From: Pampus argenteus
Taxonomy: Eukaryota; Chordata; Actinopteri; Scombriformes; Stromateidae
Length of the DNA stretch: 64,000 nt
Assembly (NCBI GenBank): GCA_036937835.1
Contig: CM072863.1
Coordinates: 22,163,501-22,227,500, forward strand
Direction of reading: 5' to 3'
Made by a program: the position numbers and the translations under genes. Below the pieces are notes generated by a model that was not told the DNA's origin, did not search any database, and saw only the letters and a program-made list of their open reading frames with translations. Position 1 is the first letter of the stretch. Each line of letters starts with the position of its first letter. Below are positions 34,701-46,016 of this stretch, piece by piece.

Positions 34701-34900
34701 GCAAAAGGATACATGAAACAATGAAAGAAAATGAATGAACAAAAATGAAAAGAAACTAAACCTACCTCAACCTAAAGGGGACAGAAAATAAAACAAAACA
34801 AAACAAAGACAAAATCAAAGAACATGAAGTGAACACAAAACACAAAGCAAAAGGATACATGAAACAAAGAAAATGAATGAACAACAATGTAGAAGAAACG
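31766..34900. repeat. higher-order repeat block (708-bp period)
   Basis: Rare variants recur at a fixed distance: taccgcaacc at about 31943 and 32651, and tcaactttaagg at about 32226 and 32934 (both 708 bp apart). A further block repeats at about 1410 bp (gaatgaacaacaatgtag at about 33463 and 34874). 708 is close to five 142-bp units. Because 708 is divisible by 3, identical minus-strand open frames recur here; they are not genes. Confidence 0.9.
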
Positions 34901-37233
34901 ACACCTACCTCAACCTAAAGGGGACAGAAAATAAAACAAAACAAATCTACAATGAAAGAACATGAAGTGAACACAAAACACAAAGCAAAAGGATACATGA
35001 AACAATGAAAGAAAATGAATGAACAAAAATGTAGAAGAAACAACACCTACCTCAACATAAAGGGGACAGAAAAAACAAAACAAAGACAAAATCAAAGAAC
35101 ATGAAGTGAACACAAAACACAAAGCAAAAGGATACATGAAACAATGAAAGAAAATGAATGCACAAAAATGTAGAAGAAACAACACCTACCTCAACCTAAA
35201 GAGGACAGAAAATAAAACAAAACAAAGACAAAATCAAAGAACATGAAGTGAACACAAAACACAAAGCAAAAGGATACATGAAACAATGAAAGAAAATGAA
35301 TGCACAAAAATGTAGAAGAAACAACACCTACCTCAACCTAAAGAGGACAGAAAATAAAACAAAACAAAGACAAAATCAAAGAACATGAAGTGAACAGAAA
35401 GCAAAAGGATACATGAAACAATGAAAGAAAATGAATGAACAAAAATGTAGAAGAAACAACACCTACCTCAACCTAAAGAGGACAGAAAATAAAACAAAAC
35501 AAAGACAAAATCAAAGAACATGAAGTGAACACAAAACACAAAGCAAAAAGGATACATGAAACAATAAAAGAAAGAAAAATGAACAAAAAGTAGAAGAAGG
35601 AATGACACCTACCTCAACCTAAAGGGGACAGAAAATAAAACAAAACAAAGACAAAATCAAAGAACATGATTTGAACATTAAGTACATAGCCAAATAATAT
35701 ATGAAACAATCAAAATGAGGGACAGAAAATAAAACAAAACAAAGACAAAATCAAAGAACATGAAGTGAACACAAAACACAAAGCAAAAGGATACATGAAA
35801 CAATGAAAGAAAATGAATGAACAAAAATGTAGAAGAAACAACACCTACCTCAACCTAAAGGGGACAGAAAATAAAACAAAACAAAACAAAGACAAAATCA
35901 AAGAACATGAAGTGAACACAAAACACAAAGCAAAAGGATACATGAAACAATGAAAGAAAATGAATGAACAAAAATGTAGAAGTAACGACACCTACCTCAA
36001 CCTAAAGAGGACAGAAAATAAAACAAAACAAAGACAAAATCAAAGAACATGAAGTGAACACAAAACACGAAGCAAAAGGATACATGAAACAATAAAAGAA
36101 AGAAAAATGAACAAAAAGTAGAAGAAGAAATGACACCTACCTCAACCTAAAGGGGACAGAAAATAAAACAAAACAAAGACAAAATCAAAGAACATGATTT
36201 GAACATTAAGTACATAGCCAAATAATATATGAAACAATCAAAATGAGGGACAGAAAATAAAACAAAACAAAGACAAAATCAAAGAACATGAAGTGAACAC
36301 AAAACACAAAGCAAAAGGATACATGAAACAATGAAAGAAAATGAATGAACAAAAATGTAGAAGAAACGACACCTACCTCAACCTAAAGGGGACAGAAAAT
36401 AAAACAAAACAAAGACAAAATCAAAAAACATGAAGAGAACACAAAACACAAAGCAAAAGGATACATGAAACAATGAAAGAAAATGAATGAACAAAAATGT
36501 AGAAGAAACGACACCTACCTCAACATAAAGGGGACAGAAAATAAAACAAAACAAAGACAAAATCAAAAAACATGAAGAGAACACAAAACACAAAGCAAAA
36601 GGATACATGAAACAATGAAAGAAAATGAATGAACAAAAATGAAAAGAAACAAAACCTACCTTAACCTAAAGGGGACAGAAAATAAAACAAAACAAAACAA
36701 AGACAAAATCAAAGAACATGAAGTGAACACAAAACACAAAGCAAAAGGATACATGAAACAATGAAAGAAAATGAATGAACAAAAATGAAAAGAAACAACA
36801 CCTACCTCAACCTAAAGAGGACAGAAAATAAAACAAAACAAAGACAAAATCAAAGAACATGAAGTGAACACAAAACACAAAGCAAAAGGATACATGAAAC
36901 AATAAAAGAAAGAAAAATGAACAAAAAGTAGAAGAAGAAATGACACCTACCTCAACCTAAAGGGGACAGAAAATAAAACAAAACAAAGACAAAATCAAAG
37001 AACATGATTTGAACATTAAGTACATAGCCAAATAATATATGAAACAATCAAAATGAGGGACAGAAAATAAAACAAAGCAAATACAAAATAAAAGAACATG
37101 ATTTGAACATTAAGTGTAAAGCAAAATAATACATGAAACAATCAAAATGAAGGAGAGAATGAAGCAAGAAAAATCTACGATGAGAAGAAAGAGAAGAAAA
37201 TGAATGAAAAGAAGTGAAAAAGAAATGACGCCT

Positions 37234-37715
37234 ACCTCAACCTAAAGGGGACACAAAGTAAAACAAACTTCAAGCAAAGTGTGTAAGTTAGAAAGTTCAG
37301 ACTTATTGTCTCCAGTCCTCTGATCTCTCTACAAAACTAAAGGAAGACAAGAGGAAACAGAGGATAAACATGTCAGAAACGAAGAGAACACTTGGAACAT
37401 TTATCACCACATCAATTCTGAAATTAAAAGTATATCCAAAAAGTTAAAATAACACTGTTCAAAATTTATACTGCACATCACACTGACTCCTCTCTCCTGT
37501 TCCTGAAAGAAAAAACAAAAATAGAGATCAGTGTTCAAAGTGTTCAAAAACCAGATCAAGAGATAAATGTCATCAGATGAAATATGAGCACATCAAAGGT
37601 TTACTTGTACCTGAATTTAAAATGACTGATTAATATTGTCTCCAGTCCTCTGCTCGTTTTACAAAACTATATGAAGACGAGAAGAAACAGTGGTTAAACA
37701 TCTTTCAACAGGTTT
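37234..37715. repeat. embedded non-satellite segment, copy 4 and end of array
   Basis: The fourth copy forms the right edge of the array. Unlike the others it continues past gtctccagtcctctgctcgt into tttacaaaactatatgaaga, a diverged second copy of the internal tccagtcctctgatctct region, before the array ends. Confidence 0.75.
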
Positions 37716-37720
37716 TGGGG

Positions 37721-39247
37721 ATTAATAAAGTATCTATCTATCTATGTAATAATGTCCAAGGCTGACCTCTGATGGATGAAATGACAAAACATCATATGTA
37801 TAATTCTGTCGCTGCTCAACCTGTGTTGATTTGAGCTAAATATTCTGTTAAAAAACTACATTTTTCCTTTAATGTTGGTTTAAAACAGTTTCATGTGTGC
37901 GGCAATTAAGTATTTTGTCCTAAAGTTTCACTCAACAGTGATGAATCTTGTAAATTCTGAAGGTCAAAGGAGTGACAACCTTACTAGGACACCGTGAACT
38001 TGAACGTTGGATGCAAATCTCACATATTCCAGGAAGAAAGCATTGGGATCACTGTCGGTGTGCTGTCAGTAAATGTCCGGATGCAAAATCACATCTGTGT
38101 AAGTCTCCGTTGCAGAGAAATCATCGAGTGAAAATTTTTACTTGTGTTTTGTCTCCAATTAAGTTGTAAAATGTCTGAGAATTCAAGATTCCAAATGATT
38201 ACTTGTGATGTCATAGAGGCTATGGAATCCTGATGATGTTCTCTGTCTCTCTCTCTCTCTCTCTTATTAAAACATGTTAAACATAAAGGATTTACATTTG
38301 ATCTATTTATATTTATGTGACTGATGTACATTGCACTACTTCCCTAAATCACATGCACTTCATAAAACAGGGAGTCATAATAATCTCTGGTCTAACTGAA
38401 CCATAAAACCAATCTGTATGATACATTGATTTCTTTGTCCGTGAATTTTGCCAAAAAAATCATGTTTCAAAAATCGCACACCAAATAAAACATGAAATAT
38501 TTCTTCATTATTTAGACATGTTCATTAAATATGCAAATCCAGTTTGTTGGTAGGGCTTTATTTTCCTGGTCCTTTAATTTCAAGTATTTTACATGTATAT
38601 AACATTTATACACTGTAAAAAAAAAAAAGCTTTGTACTGGCAGTTGTGGTTGCGAGAACTTCAATGTACAAATTACAGAGAGACATTTTCTGCTATTACA
38701 GTTAATGAGCACTAATATTGCTGATTCTACTGTAAAAGATAGTGTTTGATTTCACGTTTTACTGTAAAAGTTCATGTTTACCACTGAAAAACATCTTGTT
38801 TTGCCCCTAAATTACCATGAAAATGTTATATAAAATAAAGTTTGTGCCATTAAATAGGGTTTTACGTGTAAAATTAACAGTCTAGATTATAAAATACATA
38901 CATACATAATCTGTAAACACATACATAAATGAATGCAAAAAAAACAAAAACAAAAATAAGTTTTTGTCAGTATTTTTGACAGTAAAACACTGGCACCTGC
39001 AGTTGCCAGAACTTGAGCATAAAAAAATGGTCAGACATTTTATACTATAACCGATGCAGGCTTAGCAAGTTTTGTGGGGGAAACCCTGAAGTGTATTAGT
39101 TTCGCTGATATTACAGATAAAAACATAGTTGGAAATACCAAATAATACCATAAAGATTATTTTTTTAGGACATTTTCATTTAATGAAAATTATTTGTGAA
39201 ACTAGTAGAACAACTTCTAAGACTCTGCTTTAAGTTATAGTGCCTAA
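37721..39247. other. about 1.5 kb, mostly AT-rich dispersed repeat
   Basis: It begins with a short tatc microsatellite (37730-37745) after gattaataaagtatc, which looks like a LINE/SINE 3' tail. From 38600 to 39060 two diverged copies of a piece containing actggca.. ..gcagttg.. and agaactt are separated by acagtaaaa-type sequence, likely an old MITE. No gene recognised. Confidence 0.45.
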
Positions 39248-39484
39248 TAGTGTTGCTCCGATTGATCGGCTGCCGATCATGATCGGCCGATATTGTCTAA
39301 AAATAGCCTGATCGGCGATCGGAAAAACATGCTGATCAGGAAGCCGATCACGAGACGTACATTATTAGCGACGTTTCAAATAAAAGCATTCTGTACATTT
39401 GAAGATTTTGACTGTTTTTTATAGTTAATATTATTTTCCGGATTATAAGCCGCTGCTTTTCTATTATTTTTTCTTCAGCCCACA

Positions 39485-39515
<31 letters not shown>

Positions 39516-39784
39516 CGGGCGTGCAGGCCGCAGTCATTGGCGGAGCTGCTCCGTCACAGGTCGGCGACTTATAGTCCGCTGCGGGTTATATGTGACAAAA
39601 TATATATTTCATTCAAATTTTAGTGGGTGCGCCTTATATTAAGTGCACTCTATAGTCTGGAACATACGGTATTTAAAATTTAAAATTAATTCTTTGATCG
39701 GCAGTGATCGGCAATCGGCCGATCAAGTTTTTTGGTGATCGGTATCGGTGATCGGCCCAAAAAATGGCGATCGGAGCATCACTA
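39248..39784. mobile_element. non-autonomous hAT element with 8-bp TSD and nested MITE
   Basis: The terminal inverted repeats tagtgttgctccgat and (reverse complement) tagtgatgctccgat bound 537 bp, flanked by gtgcctaa on both sides (39240-39247 and 39785-39792). The ends are rich in gatcggc words. The middle (about 39435-39670) starts ttttccggattataagccgc and ends tagtctggaacatacggta, which looks like a second small inverted-repeat element inserted inside. A (gt)n run lies at 39488-39514. Confidence 0.88.
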
Positions 39785-39926
39785 GTGCCTAACATTTTAA
39801 TATCATTAATCATTAATAATCATATCATTATAAAAATGCACAGAAACTTAGGCTAAACAACAATAATAATTTTAAACAAGTTTATCAACAATAATATCTG
39901 CAGTGTACGTTACATGCATGGGAAGG

Positions 39927-40667
39927 TCTAGGTCCACTCATAGTCTGCAAGGTCTGAGATCAGAGCGAAGCATCTTGGATTGATGGAGAACACTTTCTTC
40001 TTCTTCTTGTGCTCGACCTTGGTGCCTCTCATGGGATTTATTGAATAGGAATACCTTGAAGAAAACAAATAAAAAAATATCTTAGGTGTCTAAATGCATT
40101 GTATTTTTAAATATCTTAACAAGAAAGAAATTTGTACCTTTGGAGGAACTCCAGTGTTGACCGCAATTCCACTGGGTAGTGTACGTTGAAGCAGTAGTAA
40201 CTGCCAAACAGGCAGATGGCAGATGTGAAGGAAGTGATGTGGTCATTGCTCAACATGAATATCTCAGAGGAAAAGCAGGAACATAAAAAATTTAATTGAA
40301 TAATAATGTCAGCCATTAATACAAATATGGTTGTTACATTCAACTACAATCTAAACTTGATTCAGTTTACTTACCACACACAATGAGGCACATTCCTCAT
40401 CTGAACCTCCTCAGCAAGACTTGTCTTCCCACCAAAACGAGCCAGTACAAGAAGTACCATCTCTGTCAGTTCCTCAGAGCAACCACTGGACTGGCTTCTT
40501 GAAGCTTGGTATGGGTTCACAGCCTCAAATGCATCCTGGTATAAAACCAGTTTGAGACAACTTGGGTTTTCCTTAAAAAATGTGTTGGACATAAACACTT
40601 TACCATCACGACAGTCACAGAGAACATCTGTTTTGGAAACATCATTAGGATCCTCTAACATGAGGCC
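39927..40667 (-). pseudogene. three-exon fragment of an uncharacterised fish protein family
   Basis: Minus-strand exon-like pieces: 40375-40667 (GLMLEDPNDVSKTDVLCDC, MSNTFFKENPSCLKLVLYQD and AFEAVNPYQA), ending at GTAAGT; about 40139-40275 (EIFMLSNDHITSFTSAICLF, then ELRSTLEFLQR), ending at GTACAA; and about 39927-40055 (YSYSINPMRGTKV, then KKKKKVFSINPRCFALISD), ending in a stop. Exons 2 and 3 join in phase. The join of exons 1 and 2 is not in phase with the acceptor I can see. The NPSCLKLVLYQDAFEAVNP pattern resembles a multi-copy family of fish proteins of unknown function, possibly transposon-linked. N-terminal exons are missing. Confidence 0.45.
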
Positions 40668-40995
40668 CTGCCAAAAATTCAAAATCCAGCATACCCTTTA
40701 TAGTATTTAGCACAGGAACATGGTAGGCTGTTCTCATCCCTGCCCCAAAAACACTTTGTTTTTAAAACACTGACTCTCGAGTAAGCAGTTCTCATGAGTC
40801 CTATGTGGTAAGCTGTGAACAAATCAGACTGCTTTATTGTGTCACAGATTTTTACAATCTCTTCATCTGCAACCTACATTTATCTAAGAAGCTAATTTAA
40901 TCTATTTATTAAAGTATATGTCTGTCCCAACTCACCCAACTACTTCTGTATCTCTTCAATGTTTTGAATGGTAGATGCTGGAAGATGTTGCTTAA

Positions 40996-41123
40996 AGCTA
41001 GCTCCAGCCAGCTAGCTACAGCTAGCCTACACGACAGCTAGCTCCAGCCAGCTAGCTACAGCTAGCCCACACGACAGTTAGCTACAGCCAGCTAGCTACA
41101 GCTAGCCTACACGACAGCTAGCT
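40996..41123. repeat. 40-bp tandem repeat, three copies
   Basis: The unit contains gctccagccagctagctaca followed by gctagcctacacgacag and repeats with a 40-bp period (starts at 41001, 41041 and 41081). It is rich in the palindrome gctagc/agctagct. Confidence 0.9.
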
Positions 41124-41683
41124 GTGGAAATACTCACTTTCCACACAACGTTGTTTTTTTGTTTTTTTTTTTTATTAACCAAATTACAGTAATATATTTA
41201 ACCGTATGTGAGCTTCCGGCACATTTCCATACCTGGGAAACTGGAGAGAAGCTAAAGTTGAGAAGTCTGGATGAGATAAAATCTGACTGGAGGTGGAAAA
41301 ACCGTGGAAAAAAACCTTCCCGCTGGTCCTCAGATTCAGTGTGATGATTGGACTGCACAAATTCAGGCGCCTCTCTGCCAGATAATGAGATCTAAACTGG
41401 TACAAAAAAACTAGCTTTGATGAACCGCTACAGCTCCACGACACACGTCAAAGCGACCAGGTGCAGAGAGAGGAGCAAAAGAAACGGACTTGCTGCGTTC
41501 AAGTGCATCTCGTGAAGTCAATAATCCATCAAAAAAAGTCCTCAAATTGCCACACAGTTTTTTTTTTTTCAAATTAAATAAAACGGTTTCTATGTATTCG
41601 TATTTTGCTTTGTTGCAATACACCTCTTTACATTTGTCATTACTGTCTTGTTCTTAATTACAGCATTTTTAATAATTAGATGT
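41124..41683. other. spacer, nothing recognised
   Basis: About 0.56 kb with a T-run near 41155-41175 and one near 41560. Short frames on both strands show no recognisable motif. Confidence 0.4.
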
Positions 41684-43800
41684 AAATTTCAATTTCAATT
41701 TATTTATCAAAGGCTAACCCCTTGAGATGTACCATCTCATTTTCGAGGGGGTCCTTATTGCCAACAGAGATATAAAATGTTTACAAAGATGATACAAAGA
41801 CACCCATTCACCACAATGCTTCACTAGCCCCCTCCCCCACACATATACATAGACAAAATAAGAATGATCATAGACAAAAAAATAAGAATGATAAAACACA
41901 ACTGCAGAAATACAAAAGCAAAACTATCTCTATTTGTATACATATGCACACATGCACACAGAGCACTTATGCATGCCCACTTATAAATAAAATCAAAAAC
42001 AAGAACAGGATGTTTGGAAGTGAATGAGTAGAGAGGATATAGACCTAATCGTGCAAGGGAGATTATTCCAGTCTGCTGGGGCTTTAAATTTAAATGCACG
42101 TCGACCAATTTCTTTGTTAAGTCTTGGAGTAAGAAAGAAAAGTTGATCACTATGCCTTAAATTGTATTGTGAGCTGAGTGGAATTAGATATTGTTTCAAA
42201 TAAGAAGGAAAATTGAAGTAGTTGCACTTAAAAATGAGTAGTAACCAGTGAACATGCCTCCTGGACTTGGGGGCCAGCCAGTTTAAAGACTGGTACATCT
42301 GGCAGTGATGGGTATTATAAGGACACCTCAGTACAAATCTACACAGAGAATTATATAAGACAGAGAGAGAGGACGAAGATTTGTTTCTGAGGTGTTCTGA
42401 TAGATGACATCACCATAGTCAAGTATTGGGAGTATGAGCTGTGTAATAATTAGTTTACAGATTTGTAGGGAAAAGCATTCAATGAATCCATAAAGAGATT
42501 TCAGAAGAACATAGATTTTCTTGGAAATTGAGTTTTATATGAGATTTATAGGAGAGCCGTGAATCAAGCCAAAGACCCAGATATTTAAATTCTTCAGTTT
42601 TTACTAGTGCTGTTCCATCAAGACAACTAATACACCAGTTTGTATTTGAGGGCAGAGAGTCAGGTCGAGTGCAAAATAGCATAGTATATGATTTTTTTCT
42701 TATTCAGTTGTAGTTTATTTGAAGAGAACCAATTTTGAACTGAGTTGAAATTTGATTGTAATGAGTGACGAATCTGAGTGATATCAGAGCTGAAGGAGCT
42801 GGATATTACGGTGTCATCAGCATATAAGTGAATTTGGCAGTCAGAACAAGTTTGTGGAAGATCATTGATGAAGATTGAGAATAGTAAAGGGCCCAAGGAT
42901 GAACCTTGTGGCACGCCTTTATCAATAATCTTAAAATCAGACTGACAACCTTGGAAGGAAACACATTGACTTCTATGATGCAGAAAAGAGTTGAAAAATA
43001 ACAAAGAATCAGGAGAAGGACCAATGGCATATAATGTATCCATAAGAAGATAGTGATCAACCAAATCAAATGCTTTAGTAAGATCAATAAATATGGCACC
43101 TGTGTGCTTATTGCTATTGATAGCTGAAAATATATCATTAGTAACTTTTAGAAGGACAGTAGCGGTCGAGAAGTGTGGACAGAAACCAGATTGATGAGGA
43201 GATAATATGTTATGGTTGTTAAGATGTGCTCATTAAAGATCAATTTTTCAAATATTTTTGTTATGGTACTAATAATTAAGATTCTTCTATATTGGACATC
43301 TATTGGTGTGATTCTTCTAAAAGAAAAGGAACTACCTCACCTACTCGGAGTTGGGGAAGATTCATAGTGAGAATAAAAAAGGGAGCTACCAATAGTAGAA
43401 AAATGTTGACTAAATGCCTTTGCAATTGACACGTTCACCACTGATTCTAAGACAAGTAGGGGTTTCTGTGGATCTATTAGTTATACTATTAATACTCTTC
43501 CAAAATTGTTTTGGGTTCTTAAAATCAGTGGCTAGACAGTCTTTGTAGTAATTTGCTTTAGCATTTCTAGTATGGGTTTTACATTTATTTCTTAGCTCTT
43601 GTCCCAATGTTCCAATCAGCAGGATCCTTTGTTGTGCGGTGCTTTTTCCATGCCTCGTCTCTCTGTTTGAACAACCGTATAAGATCTCCTTAAATCCACA
43701 AAAGGTGACGACTCTTGACTTTAATTGTTGTCCAGAGGGCATGTTTATTAGTGGTCTCAACAAATTCAGTGTAAAAATAATTCCAGGCCTCTTCAACAAA
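41684..43800 (-). mobile_element. decayed LINE (CR1/Rex1-like group), minus strand
   Basis: Minus-strand LINE remains from the pre-RT region (about 43800) to a 3' tail of ATTGAA-type repeats at 41684-41700. Near the 3' end a small hairpin GAGATGGTACATCTC precedes the tail, as in several fish LINE families that end in short tandem repeats. The endonuclease is absent. Group assignment by RT motifs is tentative. Confidence 0.7.
42000..43140 (-). pseudogene. reverse transcriptase of decayed LINE
   Basis: Pieces in different frames: AFDLVDHYLLMDTLYAIG and GVPQGSSLGPLLFSIFINDL, with the catalytic YADDTVISS (about 42820), then LQLNKKK, followed in a shifted frame by FKYLGLWLDSRLSYKSH and, further on, RLNKEIGRRAFKFKAPADWN. 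The order is that of a normal RT and C-terminal region, but frameshifts break it at least three times. A further upstream piece at 43410-43799 matches the pre-RT linker (NYYKDCLATDFKNPKQFWKS). Confidence 0.7.
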
Positions 43801-44040
43801 TGGTATTAATTGAAATCTATCCCAATTTATGCCTAAGATATCTTGGATAAAGAATTTAGGGTTTATATTATTAGACTTTCTAACTTTAATGAGTTAGTTT
43901 AAATAAGAGCAATATCCCACTTGTTTCTACATGGGCAGAAGTTGCAACAATTGCGGTATTGACTACTGGAAACCTTACGGTCCACTATTGCTACAACAAC
44001 AAAAAATTACATTATATTTCTGCTAAAAACAGTACATGAC

Positions 44041-44278
44041 TGTTACGTGTACAGGGGCTTGTGTGTGTGTGTGTGTGTCTCTCTCTCTCTTTCCCTTCAG
44101 GTAATAACGGGAAGATTGGTTGCCACCTGTGGGCTCCAGAAGGGCTGGGATTGGTTCAACCTCCAATCACTCGTCCTATCAGGGATAGAGGACACCTGTT
44201 TAAATGCCCCTCTGTTTTGTTGCTTGCGCTCTTTTCTGTCTGTCTTTGGTTTGTGACTGACTCATGCTCCGTGAAGGG

Positions 44279-44333
<55 letters not shown>

Positions 44334-44721
44334 GGTGGGGATAGAACTGAGGTAAGGCTGGGGTACCCTATACACTTGCACACGTAGTATCTGTTGTTAT
44401 CTCACTAGGTTATGGGTTGTTGCCCTCGATGTATTTTTATTCTGTTCAGGTATTTTTGGTAGAACAGATAGTGAGGCCTTTTTGTTTGTTCTTTTGTTTC
44501 TCCCAGAACAGGTTGAGCTAGGCCCATTTTTGTTGTATTTTTGATTGTTTCATTTGGCACAACCCCCACAGTTCTTGCTCCCCCCCACATGTTCCAAACC
44601 TATGTTTGTTTCTTTAAAAAAGTGGAAAATAAATATCTTTTGACTGCCTTTTGTCTTCCCTGAGTATTTTCTTTGTTGGTTGTCAGTGTTATTGTTTCCG
44701 CCTATAAATGGAAACGTAACA
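44041..44721 (+). repeat. 5' LTR of element B
   Basis: 681 bp, from tgttacgtgtacag to gaaacgtaaca (TG...CA, with tgttac/gtaaca short inverted ends). It contains a (gt)9(ct) run, a (ttg)n run at about 44279-44332 and the polyadenylation signal aataaa at 44628-44633. Confidence 0.95.
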
Positions 44722-44723
44722 AT

Positions 44724-44741
44724 TGGGGGCTCGTCCGGGAT
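44724..44741 (+). other. primer-binding site of element B
   Basis: TGGGGGCTCGTCCGGGAT, two bases after the 5' LTR, matching the 3' end of tRNA-Pro. Confidence 0.9.
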
Positions 44742-44799
44742 TTATCTGTTTTTCCTTCTGACAAATAATGGGAAATTACTCATGGTGTTTGACACATGA

Positions 44800-45993
44800 T
44801 TGAAAATGAGTTTCATTTTGCAAGACTTTGTTGATAATCCTTCATTTGAGAAAATTGATGTGTGTCGTAAGGATGATTTGTTGTGTATTGCAGCACACTT
44901 TGAGATTACTGTTAATAAGTATGGACTCAAGAAAGACATCAAGAAACAAATTCTGGAAAAGCTGGTTGATTTAAATGTACTTAGTCCAGCCCAGCCTGTG
45001 GCTGGGGATGCAGCTAATGATGTCCTTTCCACTGCAGTGGGTGTTTCAGTTCAGATTTTCGAGGAACCAGCTGTGCCATTCACACCTCCTGCGGACCATG
45101 GTGGGAGGCCTGCACCAACTACATTACCTCGTTTTGACCCTTTCTCTCCTCCACATTCTCAGGGATCCAGTCAAAATGCTAAGCTCAAGGTTCGCCTAAC
45201 TCGCCTTCAGCTGGAGGCTCAGGAAAAAGAGTCAGTACGTAGGGCAGAGTTTGATCTCCGCCTACAGGTACGAAAACTAGAAATTGAGGCAGACAAAGAG
45301 GTAAAATTAAAGCAAATTGAGGTTGAGGCACTGAAAATCTCCTCCAGTCGTTCGTCGACCATGTCTGATAGGCCCACAGCTTTTCAAACTGTATCCAGTA
45401 GACAAAGCTTCGATGTCAGTAAAAATATTTCTCTTGTGCCATCATTTCGGGAGACCGAAGTCGATTCATATTTCAGTGCATTTGAACGAATAGCCTCAGC
45501 ACTCGACTGGCCAAGGGACATGTGGCCAATCCTCCTCCAATGCAAGCTGATAGGCAAAGCACAAGAGGTAGTGTCTGCCTTGTCCTTAGAAGACAGTTTG
45601 CAATATGATGTGTTAAAGGAGACCATTTTGCGTGCGTATGAGCTCGTGCCTGAGGCCTATAGGCAAAAATTTAGAAAACACTGTAAATCAAATGAACAGA
45701 CTTTTGTTGAGTTTGCACGGGAAAAGAGCACCCTCTTTGATAAATGGTGTGCCGCCAGTGACGTCAAAAACAACTTTGAGTCACTTCGTCAGCTTATTCT
45801 GTTAGAAGACTTTAAGGGCTCTTTGCCAGAGAAGGTGGTAATGTTCTTAAATGAACAGAAAGTTTCTTCATTATCAAAAGCTGCTGTCCTTGCAGATGAG
45901 TTTGTATTAACCCATAAAAATGTGTTTGCACCCCCCCTCGGTTTGACAGAACTTCTGTTTCACGCTCCGCCAGACCTGATTCTGGTCGGTTAG
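44800..45993 (+). CDS. Gag polyprotein of element B
   Basis: 397 codons from ATG (a second ATG two codons on). The N-terminal part, about residues 1-65, has YGLKKDIKKQILEKLVDL and resembles a helix-loop DNA-binding fold. Residues about 125-185 are a charged coiled-coil (RLQLEAQEKESVRRAEFDL, then EIEADKEVKLKQIEVEALK). Residues about 220-380 form the retroelement capsid region (FRETEVDSYFSAFERIASAL, WPILLQCKLIGKAQEVVSAL, and FVEFAREKSTLFDKWCAAS). The last 20 or so residues are probably out of frame, because the zinc knuckle expected at the Gag C terminus is in the pol frame downstream. The protein would form the particle that packages element RNA in the cytoplasm. Confidence 0.85.
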   Translation: MKMSFILQDFVDNPSFEKIDVCRKDDLLCIAAHFEITVNKYGLKKDIKKQILEKLVDLNVLSPAQPVAGDAANDVLSTAVGVSVQIFEEPAVPFTPPADHGGRPAPTTLPRFDPFSPPHSQGSSQNAKLKVRLTRLQLEAQEKESVRRAEFDLRLQVRKLEIEADKEVKLKQIEVEALKISSSRSSTMSDRPTAFQTVSSRQSFDVSKNISLVPSFRETEVDSYFSAFERIASALDWPRDMWPILLQCKLIGKAQEVVSALSLEDSLQYDVLKETILRAYELVPEAYRQKFRKHCKSNEQTFVEFAREKSTLFDKWCAASDVKNNFESLRQLILLEDFKGSLPEKVVMFLNEQKVSSLSKAAVLADEFVLTHKNVFAPPLGLTELLFHAPPDLILVG

Positions 45994-46016
45994 CCCCTGA
46001 AAAGGCTAAAGGTTCC

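Larger units (their letters stand above)
23552..37720. repeat. large A-rich satellite-like tandem array
   Basis: About 13.6 kb, without the solo LTR, built of related units. The basic unit is about 142 bp (for example starts at 29931, 30073 and 30215 at the word acctacctcaac). A longer variant carries aacatgatttgaacatta and acaaatctacaatg segments. The plus strand is strongly A-rich, with A-tracts every few bases. Higher-order repeats of about 708 bp occur at 31784-33200. Four segments of about 410 bp with different sequence are embedded. No spacer-repeat pattern of a CRISPR type is present, and no coding sequence. Confidence 0.95.

Noticed and set aside
24213..37250. CRISPR array
   Set aside because: Units are contiguous and about 142 bp with no unique spacers, and the context is a vertebrate genome.
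44156..44383. Poly-Gln or poly-Cys coding frame over the TTG run (also 49768-49986)
   Set aside because: It lies wholly in the LTR and is produced by a TTG microsatellite.
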